Shown here one piece after another: positions 1 to 8,756 of a stretch of 64,000 bases of DNA (position 1 is the stretch's first letter; each line of letters begins with the position of its first letter). Location: contig NZ_BMKL01000001.1 of assembly GCF_014644315.1 (NCBI RefSeq), forward strand, positions 1,809,001 to 1,873,000, written 5' to 3'. A model generated the notes under the pieces. The model was not told the origin of the DNA. It made no database searches and saw nothing but the letters and a program-made list of their open reading frames with translations. This DNA comes from Tsuneonella deserti (GTDB taxonomy: Bacteria > Pseudomonadota > Alphaproteobacteria > Sphingomonadales > Sphingomonadaceae). The position numbers and the translations under genes were made by a program.

Positions 1-25
1 CCTTCGCGGCGATGGAGCCACGCTG

Positions 26-1030
26 ATGCAGGCCCGCGCCGCCGGGGCGGAAAACGAGATCCATGCCGCGGACGGACTGAAGCAGGCGGTGGCGGAAAAA
101 AGCCACACCGCCGCCGGCATGGTCGAGACTCTCGACGACCTGGCGATCGACCTCGGCCATTCGCGCGTCTCGCTGTGGGACGCGCTGGTGTTCGTCACCA
201 TCATCGTCGGTGTCCTCGTCGCGGCGTGGTTCCTGAGCCGCGGCGCCCGCCATCTGCTGCGGCGGATGACGCGGCTCGATACCACCCAGCGGCTGCTCGC
301 CGAAAAGCTCGTCACCATCGCCGTCTGGGCGCTGGCCATTCTCGTCGGGATCGATATCCTCGGGATCGACCTGACCGCGCTGGCGGTGTTTTCGGGCGCG
401 TTCGGCCTCGCGATCGGATTCGGCCTGCAGAAGACCTTCGGCAACCTGATCGCCGGGATCATCCTGCTGATGGACCGCTCGATCAAGCCGGGTGACGTAA
501 TCGCCATTGCCGATGCGGCGGGCAATTCCACCTTCGGCCAGATCCGCAAGATCGGCATCCGCGCCGTCTCGCTGACCACGCGCGATCAGAAAGAATACCT
601 GATCCCGAACGAGAACCTGATGGTCAATCAGGTGGAGAACTGGTCGTATTCCTCAAGGAACGTGCGGGTCCAGGTGCCGATCGGGATTGGCTACAATTCC
701 GACATCGAGTTGGCCGAAAAGCTTATGCTGGAGGCCGCGAAGGGCGCAAAGCGGGTGCTCACCACCCCTCCCCCCGTCGTCTGGCTGGAGAAATTCGGGG
801 ACAGCTCGATCGACTTCCGCATCCACTGCTGGATCAACGATCCCGAAGAAGGTGTCGGGAACGTCCGCTCGGCAGTGCTCAAGAGGTTGTGGGTGCTGTT
901 CAGGGACAACGGCATCGAGATCCCCTTCCCCCAGCGTGACGTGAACCTGAAGGACAGCGCGCAGCTGCGCCAGCTGGTGGCCGCCCTCGAACGGAGGGCA
1001 GGCATCGCGGCAGGCGAGCCGGAAGCCTAG
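26..1030 (+). CDS. MscS-family mechanosensitive ion channel (possibly 5'-truncated)
   Basis: Small-conductance mechanosensitive channel in the inner membrane, expected to release solutes on hypo-osmotic shock. From the first visible ATG the protein has 334 residues. Hydrophobic segments lie near 48-70, 93-112 and 117-148. The third is the Gly/Ala-patterned pore helix (FGLAIGFGLQKTFGNLIAG near 126-144), followed by the MscS beta domain starting at KPGDVI and a mixed alpha/beta C-terminal domain. The frame stays open to the left edge of the window (base 2), so the true start and further N-terminal helices may lie outside. Family assignment is secure; the start is not. Confidence 0.85.
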   Translation: MQARAAGAENEIHAADGLKQAVAEKSHTAAGMVETLDDLAIDLGHSRVSLWDALVFVTIIVGVLVAAWFLSRGARHLLRRMTRLDTTQRLLAEKLVTIAVWALAILVGIDILGIDLTALAVFSGAFGLAIGFGLQKTFGNLIAGIILLMDRSIKPGDVIAIADAAGNSTFGQIRKIGIRAVSLTTRDQKEYLIPNENLMVNQVENWSYSSRNVRVQVPIGIGYNSDIELAEKLMLEAAKGAKRVLTTPPPVVWLEKFGDSSIDFRIHCWINDPEEGVGNVRSAVLKRLWVLFRDNGIEIPFPQRDVNLKDSAQLRQLVAALERRAGIAAGEPEA

Positions 1031-1127
1031 CTTCCCAGGGGCCTATCCCAGCTTTCAAAATCGGCGCTACCGCGCCTGACAGGCAATCTGGCTGGCGAGC
1101 GGTCCTGGCCTCTCCCAATCAGGCGGG

Positions 1128-1883
1128 ATGAAGAAAACAGGCACCGTCTATCTTGTCGGCGCGGGTCCGGGCGACCCGGATCTGCTGACGCTGCGCGCCG
1201 CGCGGCTGCTCGAACACGCGGAGCTGGTCGTTCACGACGGGCTCGTCGATCCCGCCGTGCTGGCGTTGGCTCCTCCGGCGGCGGAGCTCGTCTCCGTGGC
1301 CAAGAGCCGCGCGCGGCACACGCTGGCGCAGGACCAGATTAATGCGTTGCTGGTGCGCGAGGCGCGCGCCGGGCGCGATGTGGTGCGGTTGAAGGGCGGC
1401 GATCCGCTGGTCTTCGGGCGCGGTGGAGAGGAAGCCGAAGCCTGTCGCTTCGCCGGCGTGCCGGTCGAGATCGTTCCCGGCATCAGCGCCGCCAACGGCG
1501 CCGCCGCCGCCGCGCAGATCACGCTTACGCATCGCGACGCATCCAGCGTGGTCAGCTTCGTCGCCGGCCAGTGCAAGGGCCTGGCCGAACAGGACTGGGC
1601 GGGCCTTGCCGACAAGGGCCGCACGCTCGTCATCTACATGGGCGTCAAGACCGCGCCGCAGATCGCTGAAAAGCTCATGGGCGATGGCCTCGCGCCGGAC
1701 ATGCCGGTGGCTGTAATCGAGAACGCCTGCCGCCCCGAGATGCGCGTGCTCCGCGGGCCACTCGCAGCCCTACCCGATCTTGTCGTGCGCGAACGCGTGA
1801 AGAGCCCGGCGCTGATCGTGATCGGCGAAGTGACCGCGCGCGAGGATGCCGTCGTCGCGCAGCTGATGGAGACCATGGCATGA
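1128..1883 (+). CDS. cobA: uroporphyrinogen-III C-methyltransferase (SUMT)
   Basis: SAM-dependent methylation of uroporphyrinogen III to precorrin-2, the entry to siroheme and cobalamin. The protein has 251 residues, the length of a stand-alone SUMT, and lacks the CysG oxidase/ferrochelatase half. Visible motifs are GAGPGDPDLL at 11-20, GGDPLVFGRGGEE at about 90-102 and VPGIS at 116-120. It heads an operon with the siroheme enzyme CysI two genes downstream, so siroheme supply for sulfite reduction is its likely main role. Its stop overlaps the next start as ATGA. The 97-bp leader shows no operator I can name. Confidence 0.95.
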   Translation: MKKTGTVYLVGAGPGDPDLLTLRAARLLEHAELVVHDGLVDPAVLALAPPAAELVSVAKSRARHTLAQDQINALLVREARAGRDVVRLKGGDPLVFGRGGEEAEACRFAGVPVEIVPGISAANGAAAAAQITLTHRDASSVVSFVAGQCKGLAEQDWAGLADKGRTLVIYMGVKTAPQIAEKLMGDGLAPDMPVAVIENACRPEMRVLRGPLAALPDLVVRERVKSPALIVIGEVTAREDAVVAQLMETMA

Positions 1884-2176
1884 GGATCATCACCGGGAAC
1901 GACCTGAAGTCCGGCGCGGTGACGTGGTGGACCGGCTACGACTGGTCGCTCCATGTCGAGGACGCGGTCGACGCCGGCGACCAAGCCGAAGCGATCATGG
2001 CCCGCGAAACCGCGACCTGCCGGGTCAACAATCCCTACATCATCGAAGGCGAGAAGACCGCCGACGGCGTGCGCCCCGCGCATATCAAGGACCGCATCCG
2101 GGCACTCGGGCCGACCGTGCGCCCGGACCTGACGCTCAAGCCCGCCGACCCCGAAGCCCGTGAATGGGTGATCTGA
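1880..2176 (+). CDS. DUF2849 domain-containing protein
   Basis: Small 98-residue protein of the DUF2849 family, which in alphaproteobacteria sits between cobA and the sulfite reductase gene. It is acidic/basic mixed, with no signal peptide or membrane segment. The start overlaps the cobA stop by 4 bp (ATGA), and the cysI ATG follows one base after its stop, so it is almost certainly co-translated with the pathway. An accessory role in siroheme or sulfite reduction is inferred from context only; no catalytic motif is visible. Confidence 0.85.
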   Translation: MRIITGNDLKSGAVTWWTGYDWSLHVEDAVDAGDQAEAIMARETATCRVNNPYIIEGEKTADGVRPAHIKDRIRALGPTVRPDLTLKPADPEAREWVI

Positions 2177-2177
2177 C

Positions 2178-3812
2178 ATGTACCGCTACGACAAATACGA
2201 CCAGGCGATGGTCGACACCCGTGTCGAGGAATTCCGCGAACAGGTCCGCCGCCGCATCGAAGGCAAGATGGACGACGACCAGTTCAAGCCGCTGCGGCTG
2301 AAGAACGGGCTCTATCTCCAGCTCCACGCATACATGCTGCGTGTCGCCGTCCCGTACGGCACGCTCAATTCGGCGCAGATGCGCACGCTGGCTGACATCG
2401 CGAGGCGGTATGACCGTGGCTACGGCCATTTCACCACCCGGCAGAACATCCAGTACAACTGGATCAAGCTGGCCGAGGCGCCCGACATTCTCGCCGATCT
2501 GGCGGAGGTCGAGATGCACGCGATCCAGACCAGCGGGGAATCGATCCGCAACGTATCGTCCGATCATTATGCCGGAGCCACCGCCGACGAGGTGATCGAC
2601 CCGCGTCCGTGGGCCGAGATGCTGCGGCAGATGACCACCTTCATGCCGGAATTCAGCTACCTCCCGCGCAAGTTCAAGATCGCGGTGATCGCGAGCGCCG
2701 AGGACCGGGTGGCGCTGCGCTGGCATGACTTCGCGCTGCGGATCGTCCGCAACGCGGCTGGCGAGATCGGGTTCGAGGTGTTCCTCGGCGGCGGCATGGG
2801 CCGCACGCCCTTCATCGCCTACCGCAGCCGCGAGTTCCTGCCCGCGAACCAGATCTTCAGCTACCTGCAGGCCGTCCTGCGCGTGTGGAACCGCCACGCG
2901 CGGCGTGACAACATCCACAAGCAGCGCATGAAGATCCTCGTCCACGACCTTGGGCAGGAGGAATTCACCCGCCAGGTGGAGGAGGCGTTCCAGCACTTCC
3001 TTTCGCTGGGCGAGGATTTCCCGCAGGCGGAATACGACCGGATCGCAGCCTACTTCGAACCGCCCGCGTTCGAGCAGGGGCTGAGCGACGAGATCGACCT
3101 GTCGGACCCCGCCTTCGCCGCCTGGGTCAAGCAGCAGGTCGTCGCGCACAAGGCGCCCGGTTACGCGATTGCCAACATCAGCCTGAAGCCGGTGGGCGGC
3201 ATCCCGGGCGACATCTCCGCCGAGCAGATGGAGCTGGTCGCGGATCTGGCCGAGCGCTTCAGCTTGGACGAGCTGCGCTCCACCCACGCGCAGAACCTCG
3301 TCCTGCCGCACGTGCGCAAGGCGGATCTCCACACCGTCTGGCAGGCGCTCGTTTCGGCCGGACTGGCGGATGCGAACCTCGATCTGGTGACCGACGTGAT
3401 CGCCTGTCCGGGCCTCGATTATTGCAGCCTGGCCAATGCGCGCTCCATCCCGGTCGCGCAGAAGATCGTCGAGCGGTTCGCGGATGCCGGGCGCCAGGCC
3501 GACATCGGCGAGCTCAAGATCAAGGTATCGGGCTGCATCAACGCCTGCGGTCACCACCACGCGGGCAACATCGGCATTCTCGGCGTCGATCGGAAAGGCA
3601 GCGAGAGCTACCAGCTCCTCCTCGGCGGATCAGGTGACGAGGACACGACGCAGGCGAAGATCGCCGGTCCAGGGTTCGACGAGGACGGCATCGTCGACGC
3701 GGTCGAACGCGCGGTGGAGCATTACCGCGTGATCCGCGAGGGCGGCGAACGCTTCATCGACACCTACCGCCGCGTCGGAATGGAAGGCTTCAAGGAGGCA
3801 ATCTATGGCTGA
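2178..3812 (+). CDS. cysI: nitrite/sulfite reductase (siroheme, 4Fe-4S), assimilatory sulfite reductase
   Basis: Six-electron reduction of sulfite to sulfide in cysteine synthesis. The 544-residue protein has two ferredoxin-like half domains and the siroheme-4Fe-4S cysteine set: Cys410 and Cys416 (CPGLDYC) and Cys453 and Cys457 (CINAC, followed by GHHHAGN). No CysJ flavoprotein gene is nearby, so the electron donor could be a ferredoxin or an unlinked reductase. Placement with cobA, DUF934 and cysH argues for sulfite rather than nitrite as substrate. The last 8 bases overlap the next gene (ATGGCTGA). Confidence 0.92.
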   Translation: MYRYDKYDQAMVDTRVEEFREQVRRRIEGKMDDDQFKPLRLKNGLYLQLHAYMLRVAVPYGTLNSAQMRTLADIARRYDRGYGHFTTRQNIQYNWIKLAEAPDILADLAEVEMHAIQTSGESIRNVSSDHYAGATADEVIDPRPWAEMLRQMTTFMPEFSYLPRKFKIAVIASAEDRVALRWHDFALRIVRNAAGEIGFEVFLGGGMGRTPFIAYRSREFLPANQIFSYLQAVLRVWNRHARRDNIHKQRMKILVHDLGQEEFTRQVEEAFQHFLSLGEDFPQAEYDRIAAYFEPPAFEQGLSDEIDLSDPAFAAWVKQQVVAHKAPGYAIANISLKPVGGIPGDISAEQMELVADLAERFSLDELRSTHAQNLVLPHVRKADLHTVWQALVSAGLADANLDLVTDVIACPGLDYCSLANARSIPVAQKIVERFADAGRQADIGELKIKVSGCINACGHHHAGNIGILGVDRKGSESYQLLLGGSGDEDTTQAKIAGPGFDEDGIVDAVERAVEHYRVIREGGERFIDTYRRVGMEGFKEAIYG

Positions 3813-4272
3813 GAGCGGCAACCCCACACCCGCCGCGACCGAGGAATTCTCGGCCGGTCTGCGTTTTCGCGACGATGCCCCGGCGGATGAGCCGGCAGTA
3901 TCGCTCGATGCGTTCCTCGAACAGGAGGAAGCGGATTCGGTGCGCATCGAGGCGGGCGAGGACGTCACCGTGCTCCTCCCCCATCTCGAACGCCTGCGGC
4001 TGATCGAGGTGGACTTCCCGAAGTTCCGCGACGGCCGGGGCTTCTCCACCGCGCGGATGCTGCGTGAGGCGGGCTACACCGGAGAAATCAAGGCGACCGG
4101 CGACGTGCTGGTCGATCTCATCTTCTTCATGCGCCGCTGCGGCTTCGACAGCTTCGCGCCGGACAAGCCGATCGACCCCGCCGACGCGGAGGTGGCGCTG
4201 ACCCGGTGGGAGCACGTCTATGTGCCCGCCGCGGATGACCGGGTGCCGATCTGGAAATTGCGCCATGGCTGA
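3805..4272 (+). CDS. DUF934 domain-containing protein of the sulfate-assimilation operon
   Basis: A 155-residue soluble protein of the DUF934 family, which is regularly encoded between cysI and cysH in proteobacteria and sometimes called an oxidoreductase-like cys-operon protein. The conserved-looking core runs from LERLRLIEVDFPKFRDGRG (about 71-89) through LREAGYTGEIKATGDVLVDL. The N-terminal 40 residues are acidic and low-complexity. It overlaps cysI and cysH by 8 bp each, both as ATGGCTGA, which suggests translational coupling. Biochemical function is unknown to me. Confidence 0.88.
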   Translation: MAESGNPTPAATEEFSAGLRFRDDAPADEPAVSLDAFLEQEEADSVRIEAGEDVTVLLPHLERLRLIEVDFPKFRDGRGFSTARMLREAGYTGEIKATGDVLVDLIFFMRRCGFDSFAPDKPIDPADAEVALTRWEHVYVPAADDRVPIWKLRHG

Positions 4273-5065
4273 TCTCGGCATCGGCCGCCTCGTAGACCGG
4301 ATCGACAGCGCGCCGCGCTTCGCCGCAGCCGACGCCATTCGCCTCAACCAGGCTTACCGCGCCAGCGACACGCGCGCGGTGCTCGACGCCGTGCTGCACG
4401 AAGGGGTGGCCGGGCGCGTGGCGGTCGTCTCCAGTTTCGGCGCGGAGAGCGCAGTCCTGCTGCACCAGGTGGCGCAGGTCGCCTCCCATACCCCGGTACT
4501 CTTCCTCGACACCGGCAAGCATTTCCCCGAAACGCTCGCCTATCGCGACGAGCTGGTCGCCCATCTCGGGCTGACCAATCTCCAGGTGCTGGCGCCCGAT
4601 CCTGCCTTGCTGGATGCGCGCGACGGCAATGGCCTGCGTTGGTCGTTCGATCCCGACGGTTGCTGCGAGATTCGTAAAGTGCTGCCGCTCGCCGCCGCGC
4701 TGGCCGGTTTCGACGCGACGCTGACAGGGCGAAAGGCGTTCCAGGCGAGCACCCGGGCCAACCTGCCGCGGTTCGAGCTCGATCACTCCGATGCCCTGGG
4801 GCGGCTGAAGATCAACCCGCTGATCGACTGGCAGGCGGATGACCTTGCCACATACGTAGCGGCGCACGGCCTGCCGCCTCATCCGCTGGTGGAGGCTGGC
4901 TATCCCTCGATCGGCTGCTCGCCGTGCACCAGCAAGGTGGCGCCGGGGGAAGACCCGCGTTCGGGCCGGTGGAAGGGCTGGGACAAGACCGAGTGCGGCA
5001 TTCACTCGCCGGTCAAGCTCGGGCCCGACGGCGAGCTGCCGCCGGGCTACGAACCGTTTCTCTGA
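4265..5065 (+). CDS. cysH: phosphoadenylyl/adenylyl-sulfate reductase, 4Fe-4S type
   Basis: Thiol-dependent reduction of activated sulfate (APS or PAPS) to sulfite. I start at the ATG at 4265 (266 residues), inside the DUF934 overlap; an upstream in-frame ATG at 4220 lies deeper in the neighbour and gives a non-homologous N-terminus. Visible are VSSFGAES (nucleotide-binding loop, about 55-62), Cys133-Cys134 plus Cys218/Cys221 (the CC...CxxC set that binds 4Fe-4S) and catalytic Cys244 in ECGIH. The Fe-S cysteines place it with APS-type reductases. ATP sulfurylase genes are not in the window. Confidence 0.93.
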   Translation: MADLGIGRLVDRIDSAPRFAAADAIRLNQAYRASDTRAVLDAVLHEGVAGRVAVVSSFGAESAVLLHQVAQVASHTPVLFLDTGKHFPETLAYRDELVAHLGLTNLQVLAPDPALLDARDGNGLRWSFDPDGCCEIRKVLPLAAALAGFDATLTGRKAFQASTRANLPRFELDHSDALGRLKINPLIDWQADDLATYVAAHGLPPHPLVEAGYPSIGCSPCTSKVAPGEDPRSGRWKGWDKTECGIHSPVKLGPDGELPPGYEPFL

Positions 5066-5072
5066 AGCCTGG

Positions 5073-5495
5073 TCAGCCCTCGACCCGCTCTATGGTCGCC
5101 GTCTTCTTGGTGACCGGGTTGTAAGAGGTCCATTTGCCGTTCTCGACCTTCTCGTCGGAACAGATCTGCTGCTCGCCCGGACCGTCCTTGGTCCAGCAGT
5201 ACTGCGCGCTCGACTTCTGCTCCCAGCGGCCGGTCTCGACGACTTTGCCATCGACGGTATCGGCATAAGTGCCGTCTGCCCTCACTTCTTCCATCACCAC
5301 TTGGCCATCGGGCGAAGTGACCTTGAACGTACCGGTCGAAGGTTTGCCATCGGCGGCCATCGTGGTCGCAGCCGGAGCCGGCGCCGCGGCAGCGGTGTCG
5401 GTCGCCGCCGGTGTGGCGGTTTCGTCGGTATTGGTGGCAGGCTTCGAACATGCGGCGAGGGCCGCCACGGCTGCAATGAGAATGACCTTGCGCAT
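5073..5495 (-). CDS. small lipoprotein, unknown function
   Basis: A 140-residue protein with a lipoprotein signal: a charged start (MRK), a hydrophobic stretch and a lipobox ending LAAC, with the lipidated Cys at residue 16. An Ala/Pro/Thr linker follows (about 17-48), then a compact domain (about 52-137) with GTFKVTSPDG and a WEQKSSAQYCWTKDGPGEQQ region containing two cysteines that could pair. Convergent with cysH, with only 7 bp between stops. I do not recognise a functional family; the fold may be a small beta domain facing the periplasm. Confidence 0.8.
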   Translation of the reverse strand: MRKVILIAAVAALAACSKPATNTDETATPAATDTAAAAPAPAATTMAADGKPSTGTFKVTSPDGQVVMEEVRADGTYADTVDGKVVETGRWEQKSSAQYCWTKDGPGEQQICSDEKVENGKWTSYNPVTKKTATIERVEG

Positions 5496-5597
5496 CTTGT
5501 GAGTCCCCTGTCCTCAGCGACGGCGGCCTCGTGCCGCCAACACGACTCGCGATCCTGTGCGAAGACTAATCCCGATACTCGCGAAACGCCAAACGGA

Positions 5598-6518
5598 TCA
5601 GAGCCAGCCCTGCTCGCGGTACCAGCGGGCAGTCGCCTTGATCCCGTCGCGGGTCTGGATGCGGGGTTGCCACAATTCGGCGGGCACGGCGCGGCTCTCG
5701 TCCACCAGCCAGTCGGGGTGGAGCATGTAGCCGACACGGTCGGCAGTCAGCCGCGCGCGGGAGCGGCGGACCAGCCGATCGGCACGCGCAGCGTGGGTCA
5801 GCATCGTGCGCGAAAGATGAATCACCATCGGCCGGCGTCCGACCGCCCAGCCGATCACGCGGGCAAGCTCCCGATGCGACCACCCGCCGTTGTGGCCGTC
5901 GTCCGGCTCGAAAGTACGGTGGACCGCGCTCTCGCTGGGCGGAACGAGCGCGACGAGCAGATCGGCAAGGTCATGAACGTGGATCAGCGAGCTGCGGCCG
6001 GGCGGCGGCACCGGCACGATGCCGCGTCGCGCCAGCTTGAACATCTCCAGATAATCGACGTCCCACGGGCCGTATACGCCAGGCGGGCGCACGATGGTCC
6101 AGTCCAGCCCGCTCGCCATGACCAGCCGTTCGGCCCGCTCCTTCGAAGCGCCATAGGCCGATAGCTGCGGCTCGCGCGCGGAGAGCGAGGAGACGAACAC
6201 GAACCGCCGCACGCCGGCCCGCGCGGCGGACTCGATCATCGCCATGGTGCCGGCGACGTTGGCCTCCTCGAACCTGGCGGGATCAGTCGCTGTCGTCAGC
6301 CCGGCGACGTGTACGACCGCCTCCGCGTCCGCCACCAACCGCTCGATCGCCGCCCGGTCACCCAGGCCGCCCTGCACCCATTCGGTCGAACCGCCGGCAT
6401 CCTGGGGCACGGTGCGCGCCAGTCCGCGCACGGCGTAGCCCGCCTGCTCGAGCGCGCCGCGGGTCGCCCGGCCGACGAATCCGGTACCGCCGGTGAGCGC
6501 AACCAGCGGCTTGCTCAC
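5598..6518 (-). CDS. NAD(P)-dependent epimerase/dehydratase-family protein
   Basis: Extended SDR/epimerase-type Rossmann protein. Start chosen as the GTG at 6518 (306 residues, VSKPLVALTGGTGFVG...), which overlaps the proB stop as GTGA. The track-length start at 6617 lies inside proB. Visible: the GGTGFVGRAT dinucleotide-binding loop near the N-terminus, VHVAGLT, and a catalytic-type SAYGASKERAE (YxxxK). It resembles the atypical SDRs related to the NDUFA9/YbjT group rather than a classic sugar epimerase. The substrate cannot be told from sequence. Co-translated with proB, with no obvious biochemical link. Confidence 0.85.
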   Translation of the reverse strand: MSKPLVALTGGTGFVGRATRGALEQAGYAVRGLARTVPQDAGGSTEWVQGGLGDRAAIERLVADAEAVVHVAGLTTATDPARFEEANVAGTMAMIESAARAGVRRFVFVSSLSAREPQLSAYGASKERAERLVMASGLDWTIVRPPGVYGPWDVDYLEMFKLARRGIVPVPPPGRSSLIHVHDLADLLVALVPPSESAVHRTFEPDDGHNGGWSHRELARVIGWAVGRRPMVIHLSRTMLTHAARADRLVRRSRARLTADRVGYMLHPDWLVDESRAVPAELWQPRIQTRDGIKATARWYREQGWL

Positions 6519-7648
6519 AGCAGCACCATGTGATCGCGGTGCACGACCGCCGAGCGCGGCGCATAGCCGAGCAGCGCCGCCTGCTCGCCCGCCTTGCGGC
6601 CGGCGATCGCGCGGCACTCGGCGGCAGAATATTCCACCAGCCCCTGCGCCAGCCGGTCGCCCTTGCGCCCATGGATCGCGACGAGGTCGCCGCGCGCGAA
6701 ATCGCCGTCGACCGCGACCACGCCAGCCGCCAGTATGCTCGACCCGCCTTCGAGAGCGGAGGCGCAGCCGTCATCCACCGTCAGCACGCCCGCCGGAGCC
6801 AGCCGCCCGCCGAGCCACGCCTTGCGGCCTGCATCGCGGCGATGCGCGTGGAACAGGGTGCCGCGATTCTCCTCCACCGCGCGCGCGAGCGCGCGCTGGA
6901 AAGTGCCGTTGACGATCGCCAGCGCGATCCCCGCACGCCCGGCAATCTCCGCTGCCTGCAACTTGGAGACCATGCCGCCCGACCCCATGCCCGAACCGGA
7001 ACCCGCACCCGCCATCGCGCGCACGGTATCGTCCACCCCGCTGACCTCTCGCACCAGCTCGGCGGCAGGATCCGCCGGGTCGCGGTCGAACAGGCCGTCC
7101 ACGTCGCTGAGCAGCACGACCGCATCCGCGCCCGCCGCCTGAGCCACCCGCGCCGCCAGCCGGTCGTTGTCCCCGAAGCGGATTTCGGCGGTGGCCACGC
7201 TGTCGTTCTCGTTGACCACCGGAACAGCGCCCTGCTCGAGCAGCCGCGCGAGGGTGGACGAGGCGTTGAGATAGCGCCGCCGATCCTCCAGGTCGTCGAG
7301 GGTGACGAGCATCTGCGCCGCCGTGAGGCCATGCGCCGCGAGCAGTTCGGCCCAGACCGCAGACAGCGCGATCTGGCCGACCGCCGCGGCGGCCTGCGCG
7401 TCGGCAAGGTTCGCCCTGCCGCCCTGGGCGAGGCCGAGCCGCGCGGCACCGAGCGCGATCGCGCCCGAACTCACCACCACGACTTGCTGACCGCGCACCC
7501 GCGCCGCGGCGATCTCGGCGACCAGGCTTTCGAGCCACTGCCGGCGAACGGCTCCCCCGCGCTCGACCAGCAGCGCGGAGCCGACCTTCAGCACCAATCG
7601 GGCGCACAGGGCGGGATCGTGAATCTGGGAGAGCGCGGTGATCGCCAT
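6515..7648 (-). CDS. proB: glutamate 5-kinase
   Basis: First step of proline synthesis, ATP-dependent phosphorylation of glutamate. I start at the ATG at 7648 (377 residues; MAITALSQ), 12 codons inside the longest frame. It has an amino-acid-kinase domain with LVLKVGSALL, VVVVSSGAIALG, NENDSVA, RFGDNDRLAA and LLSDVDGLF, then GSGGMVSKLQAAEIA. A C-terminal PUA domain starts at about residue 280. The expected partner proA is not adjacent; proC lies about 3.4 kb downstream on the same strand. Downstream of obgE, a common order in this group. Confidence 0.95.
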   Translation of the reverse strand: MAITALSQIHDPALCARLVLKVGSALLVERGGAVRRQWLESLVAEIAAARVRGQQVVVVSSGAIALGAARLGLAQGGRANLADAQAAAAVGQIALSAVWAELLAAHGLTAAQMLVTLDDLEDRRRYLNASSTLARLLEQGAVPVVNENDSVATAEIRFGDNDRLAARVAQAAGADAVVLLSDVDGLFDRDPADPAAELVREVSGVDDTVRAMAGAGSGSGMGSGGMVSKLQAAEIAGRAGIALAIVNGTFQRALARAVEENRGTLFHAHRRDAGRKAWLGGRLAPAGVLTVDDGCASALEGGSSILAAGVVAVDGDFARGDLVAIHGRKGDRLAQGLVEYSAAECRAIAGRKAGEQAALLGYAPRSAVVHRDHMVLL

Positions 7649-7697
7649 GGCCCGCCGATTAGCCGAGGCCGCGCTCCCCGTCACCTGGATCGGTCAC

Positions 7698-8756
7698 CTA
7701 GATCGGCGACCACTCGCCGCCGCCGGCTGGCTCTTCCTCCACTTCGCCGCCCTTGGTTTCGGTCGCGGTGCGGTCGGGCAGATAATCGAGCACTGCGTCG
7801 AGCAGGCGGTCGATCCCCGCGCCGGTCGCGCTCGATACGAAAAAGATCCTGTCGGCGCCCGCGGCGCGCAGTTCCTTGGCGTAATCTTCCGCCAGCTCGG
7901 CGTCCGCGAGATCGACCTTGTTGAGGGCGATCAGTCGCGGCTTATCCTCCAGCCCTTCTCCATAGGCGGCAAGCTCGTCCTCGACGATGCGCAGCGCCTC
8001 GACCGGGTCCACTCCGCCGATGTCTATCAGGTGGATCAACACCCGGCAGCGCTCGATATGGCCGAGGAAACGATCGCCGATGCCAGCCCCGTCGGCAGCG
8101 CCCTCGATCAGGCCGGGAATGTCAGCCAGCACGAATTCGCGATTGCGATGGCGCACCACGCCCAGCTTGGGCACCAGCGTGGTGAAGGCATAGTGTCCCA
8201 CTTTCGCCTGCGCGTTGGAGACCTGGTTGATGAAAGTGCTCTTGCCGGCGTTGGGCAGCCCGACGAGTCCGACGTCCGCCAGCAACTTGAGCCGCAGCCA
8301 GACCCACGCTTCCTGCGCGGGAATGCCCTGCTGGTGCTGGCGCGGCGCGCGATTTGTGCTGGTCTTGTAGCTCGCGTTGCCGCGACCGCCCATGCCGCCT
8401 TCGAGCAGGACAACACGCTGGCCGACTTCGGTGAAATCGGCGAGCACCTCTTCCTTGTCCTCCGACAGGATCTGGGTGCCGACCGGCACCTCGATCACGA
8501 GGTCGGGCGCGGAGGCGCCGGTGCGGTCCTTGCCCATCCCATGCCCGCCGCGCTGCGCCTTGAAGTGCTGGGTGTAGCGAAAGTCGATCAGCGTATTGAG
8601 GCCGGCAACCGCCACGAACACGATGTCCCCGCCCTTGCCGCCATTGCCACCATCGGGCCCGCCGTATTCGACGTACTTCTCTCGCCGGAAGCTGACAGCC
8701 CCCGGTCCGCCCGCTCCGGACTTGAGGTAGATCTTGGCCTGGTCGAGAAAATGCAT
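7698..8756 (-). CDS. obgE: GTPase ObgE/CgtA
   Basis: Essential ribosome-associated GTPase involved in 50S maturation and stress/cell-cycle control. The 352-residue protein has the glycine-rich Obg fold at 1-158 (repeats such as GGPDGGNGGKGGD and GGMGGRGNASY), then a G domain with G1 GLPNAGKS (166-173), G3 DIPG (212-215) and an NKVD guanine-specificity motif near 285. The tail is short and acidic. Located directly upstream of proB (50-bp gap). The upstream 300 bp hold a repeat element and then a tRNA gene. Confidence 0.97.
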   Translation of the reverse strand: MHFLDQAKIYLKSGAGGPGAVSFRREKYVEYGGPDGGNGGKGGDIVFVAVAGLNTLIDFRYTQHFKAQRGGHGMGKDRTGASAPDLVIEVPVGTQILSEDKEEVLADFTEVGQRVVLLEGGMGGRGNASYKTSTNRAPRQHQQGIPAQEAWVWLRLKLLADVGLVGLPNAGKSTFINQVSNAQAKVGHYAFTTLVPKLGVVRHRNREFVLADIPGLIEGAADGAGIGDRFLGHIERCRVLIHLIDIGGVDPVEALRIVEDELAAYGEGLEDKPRLIALNKVDLADAELAEDYAKELRAAGADRIFFVSSATGAGIDRLLDAVLDYLPDRTATETKGGEVEEEPAGGGEWSPI

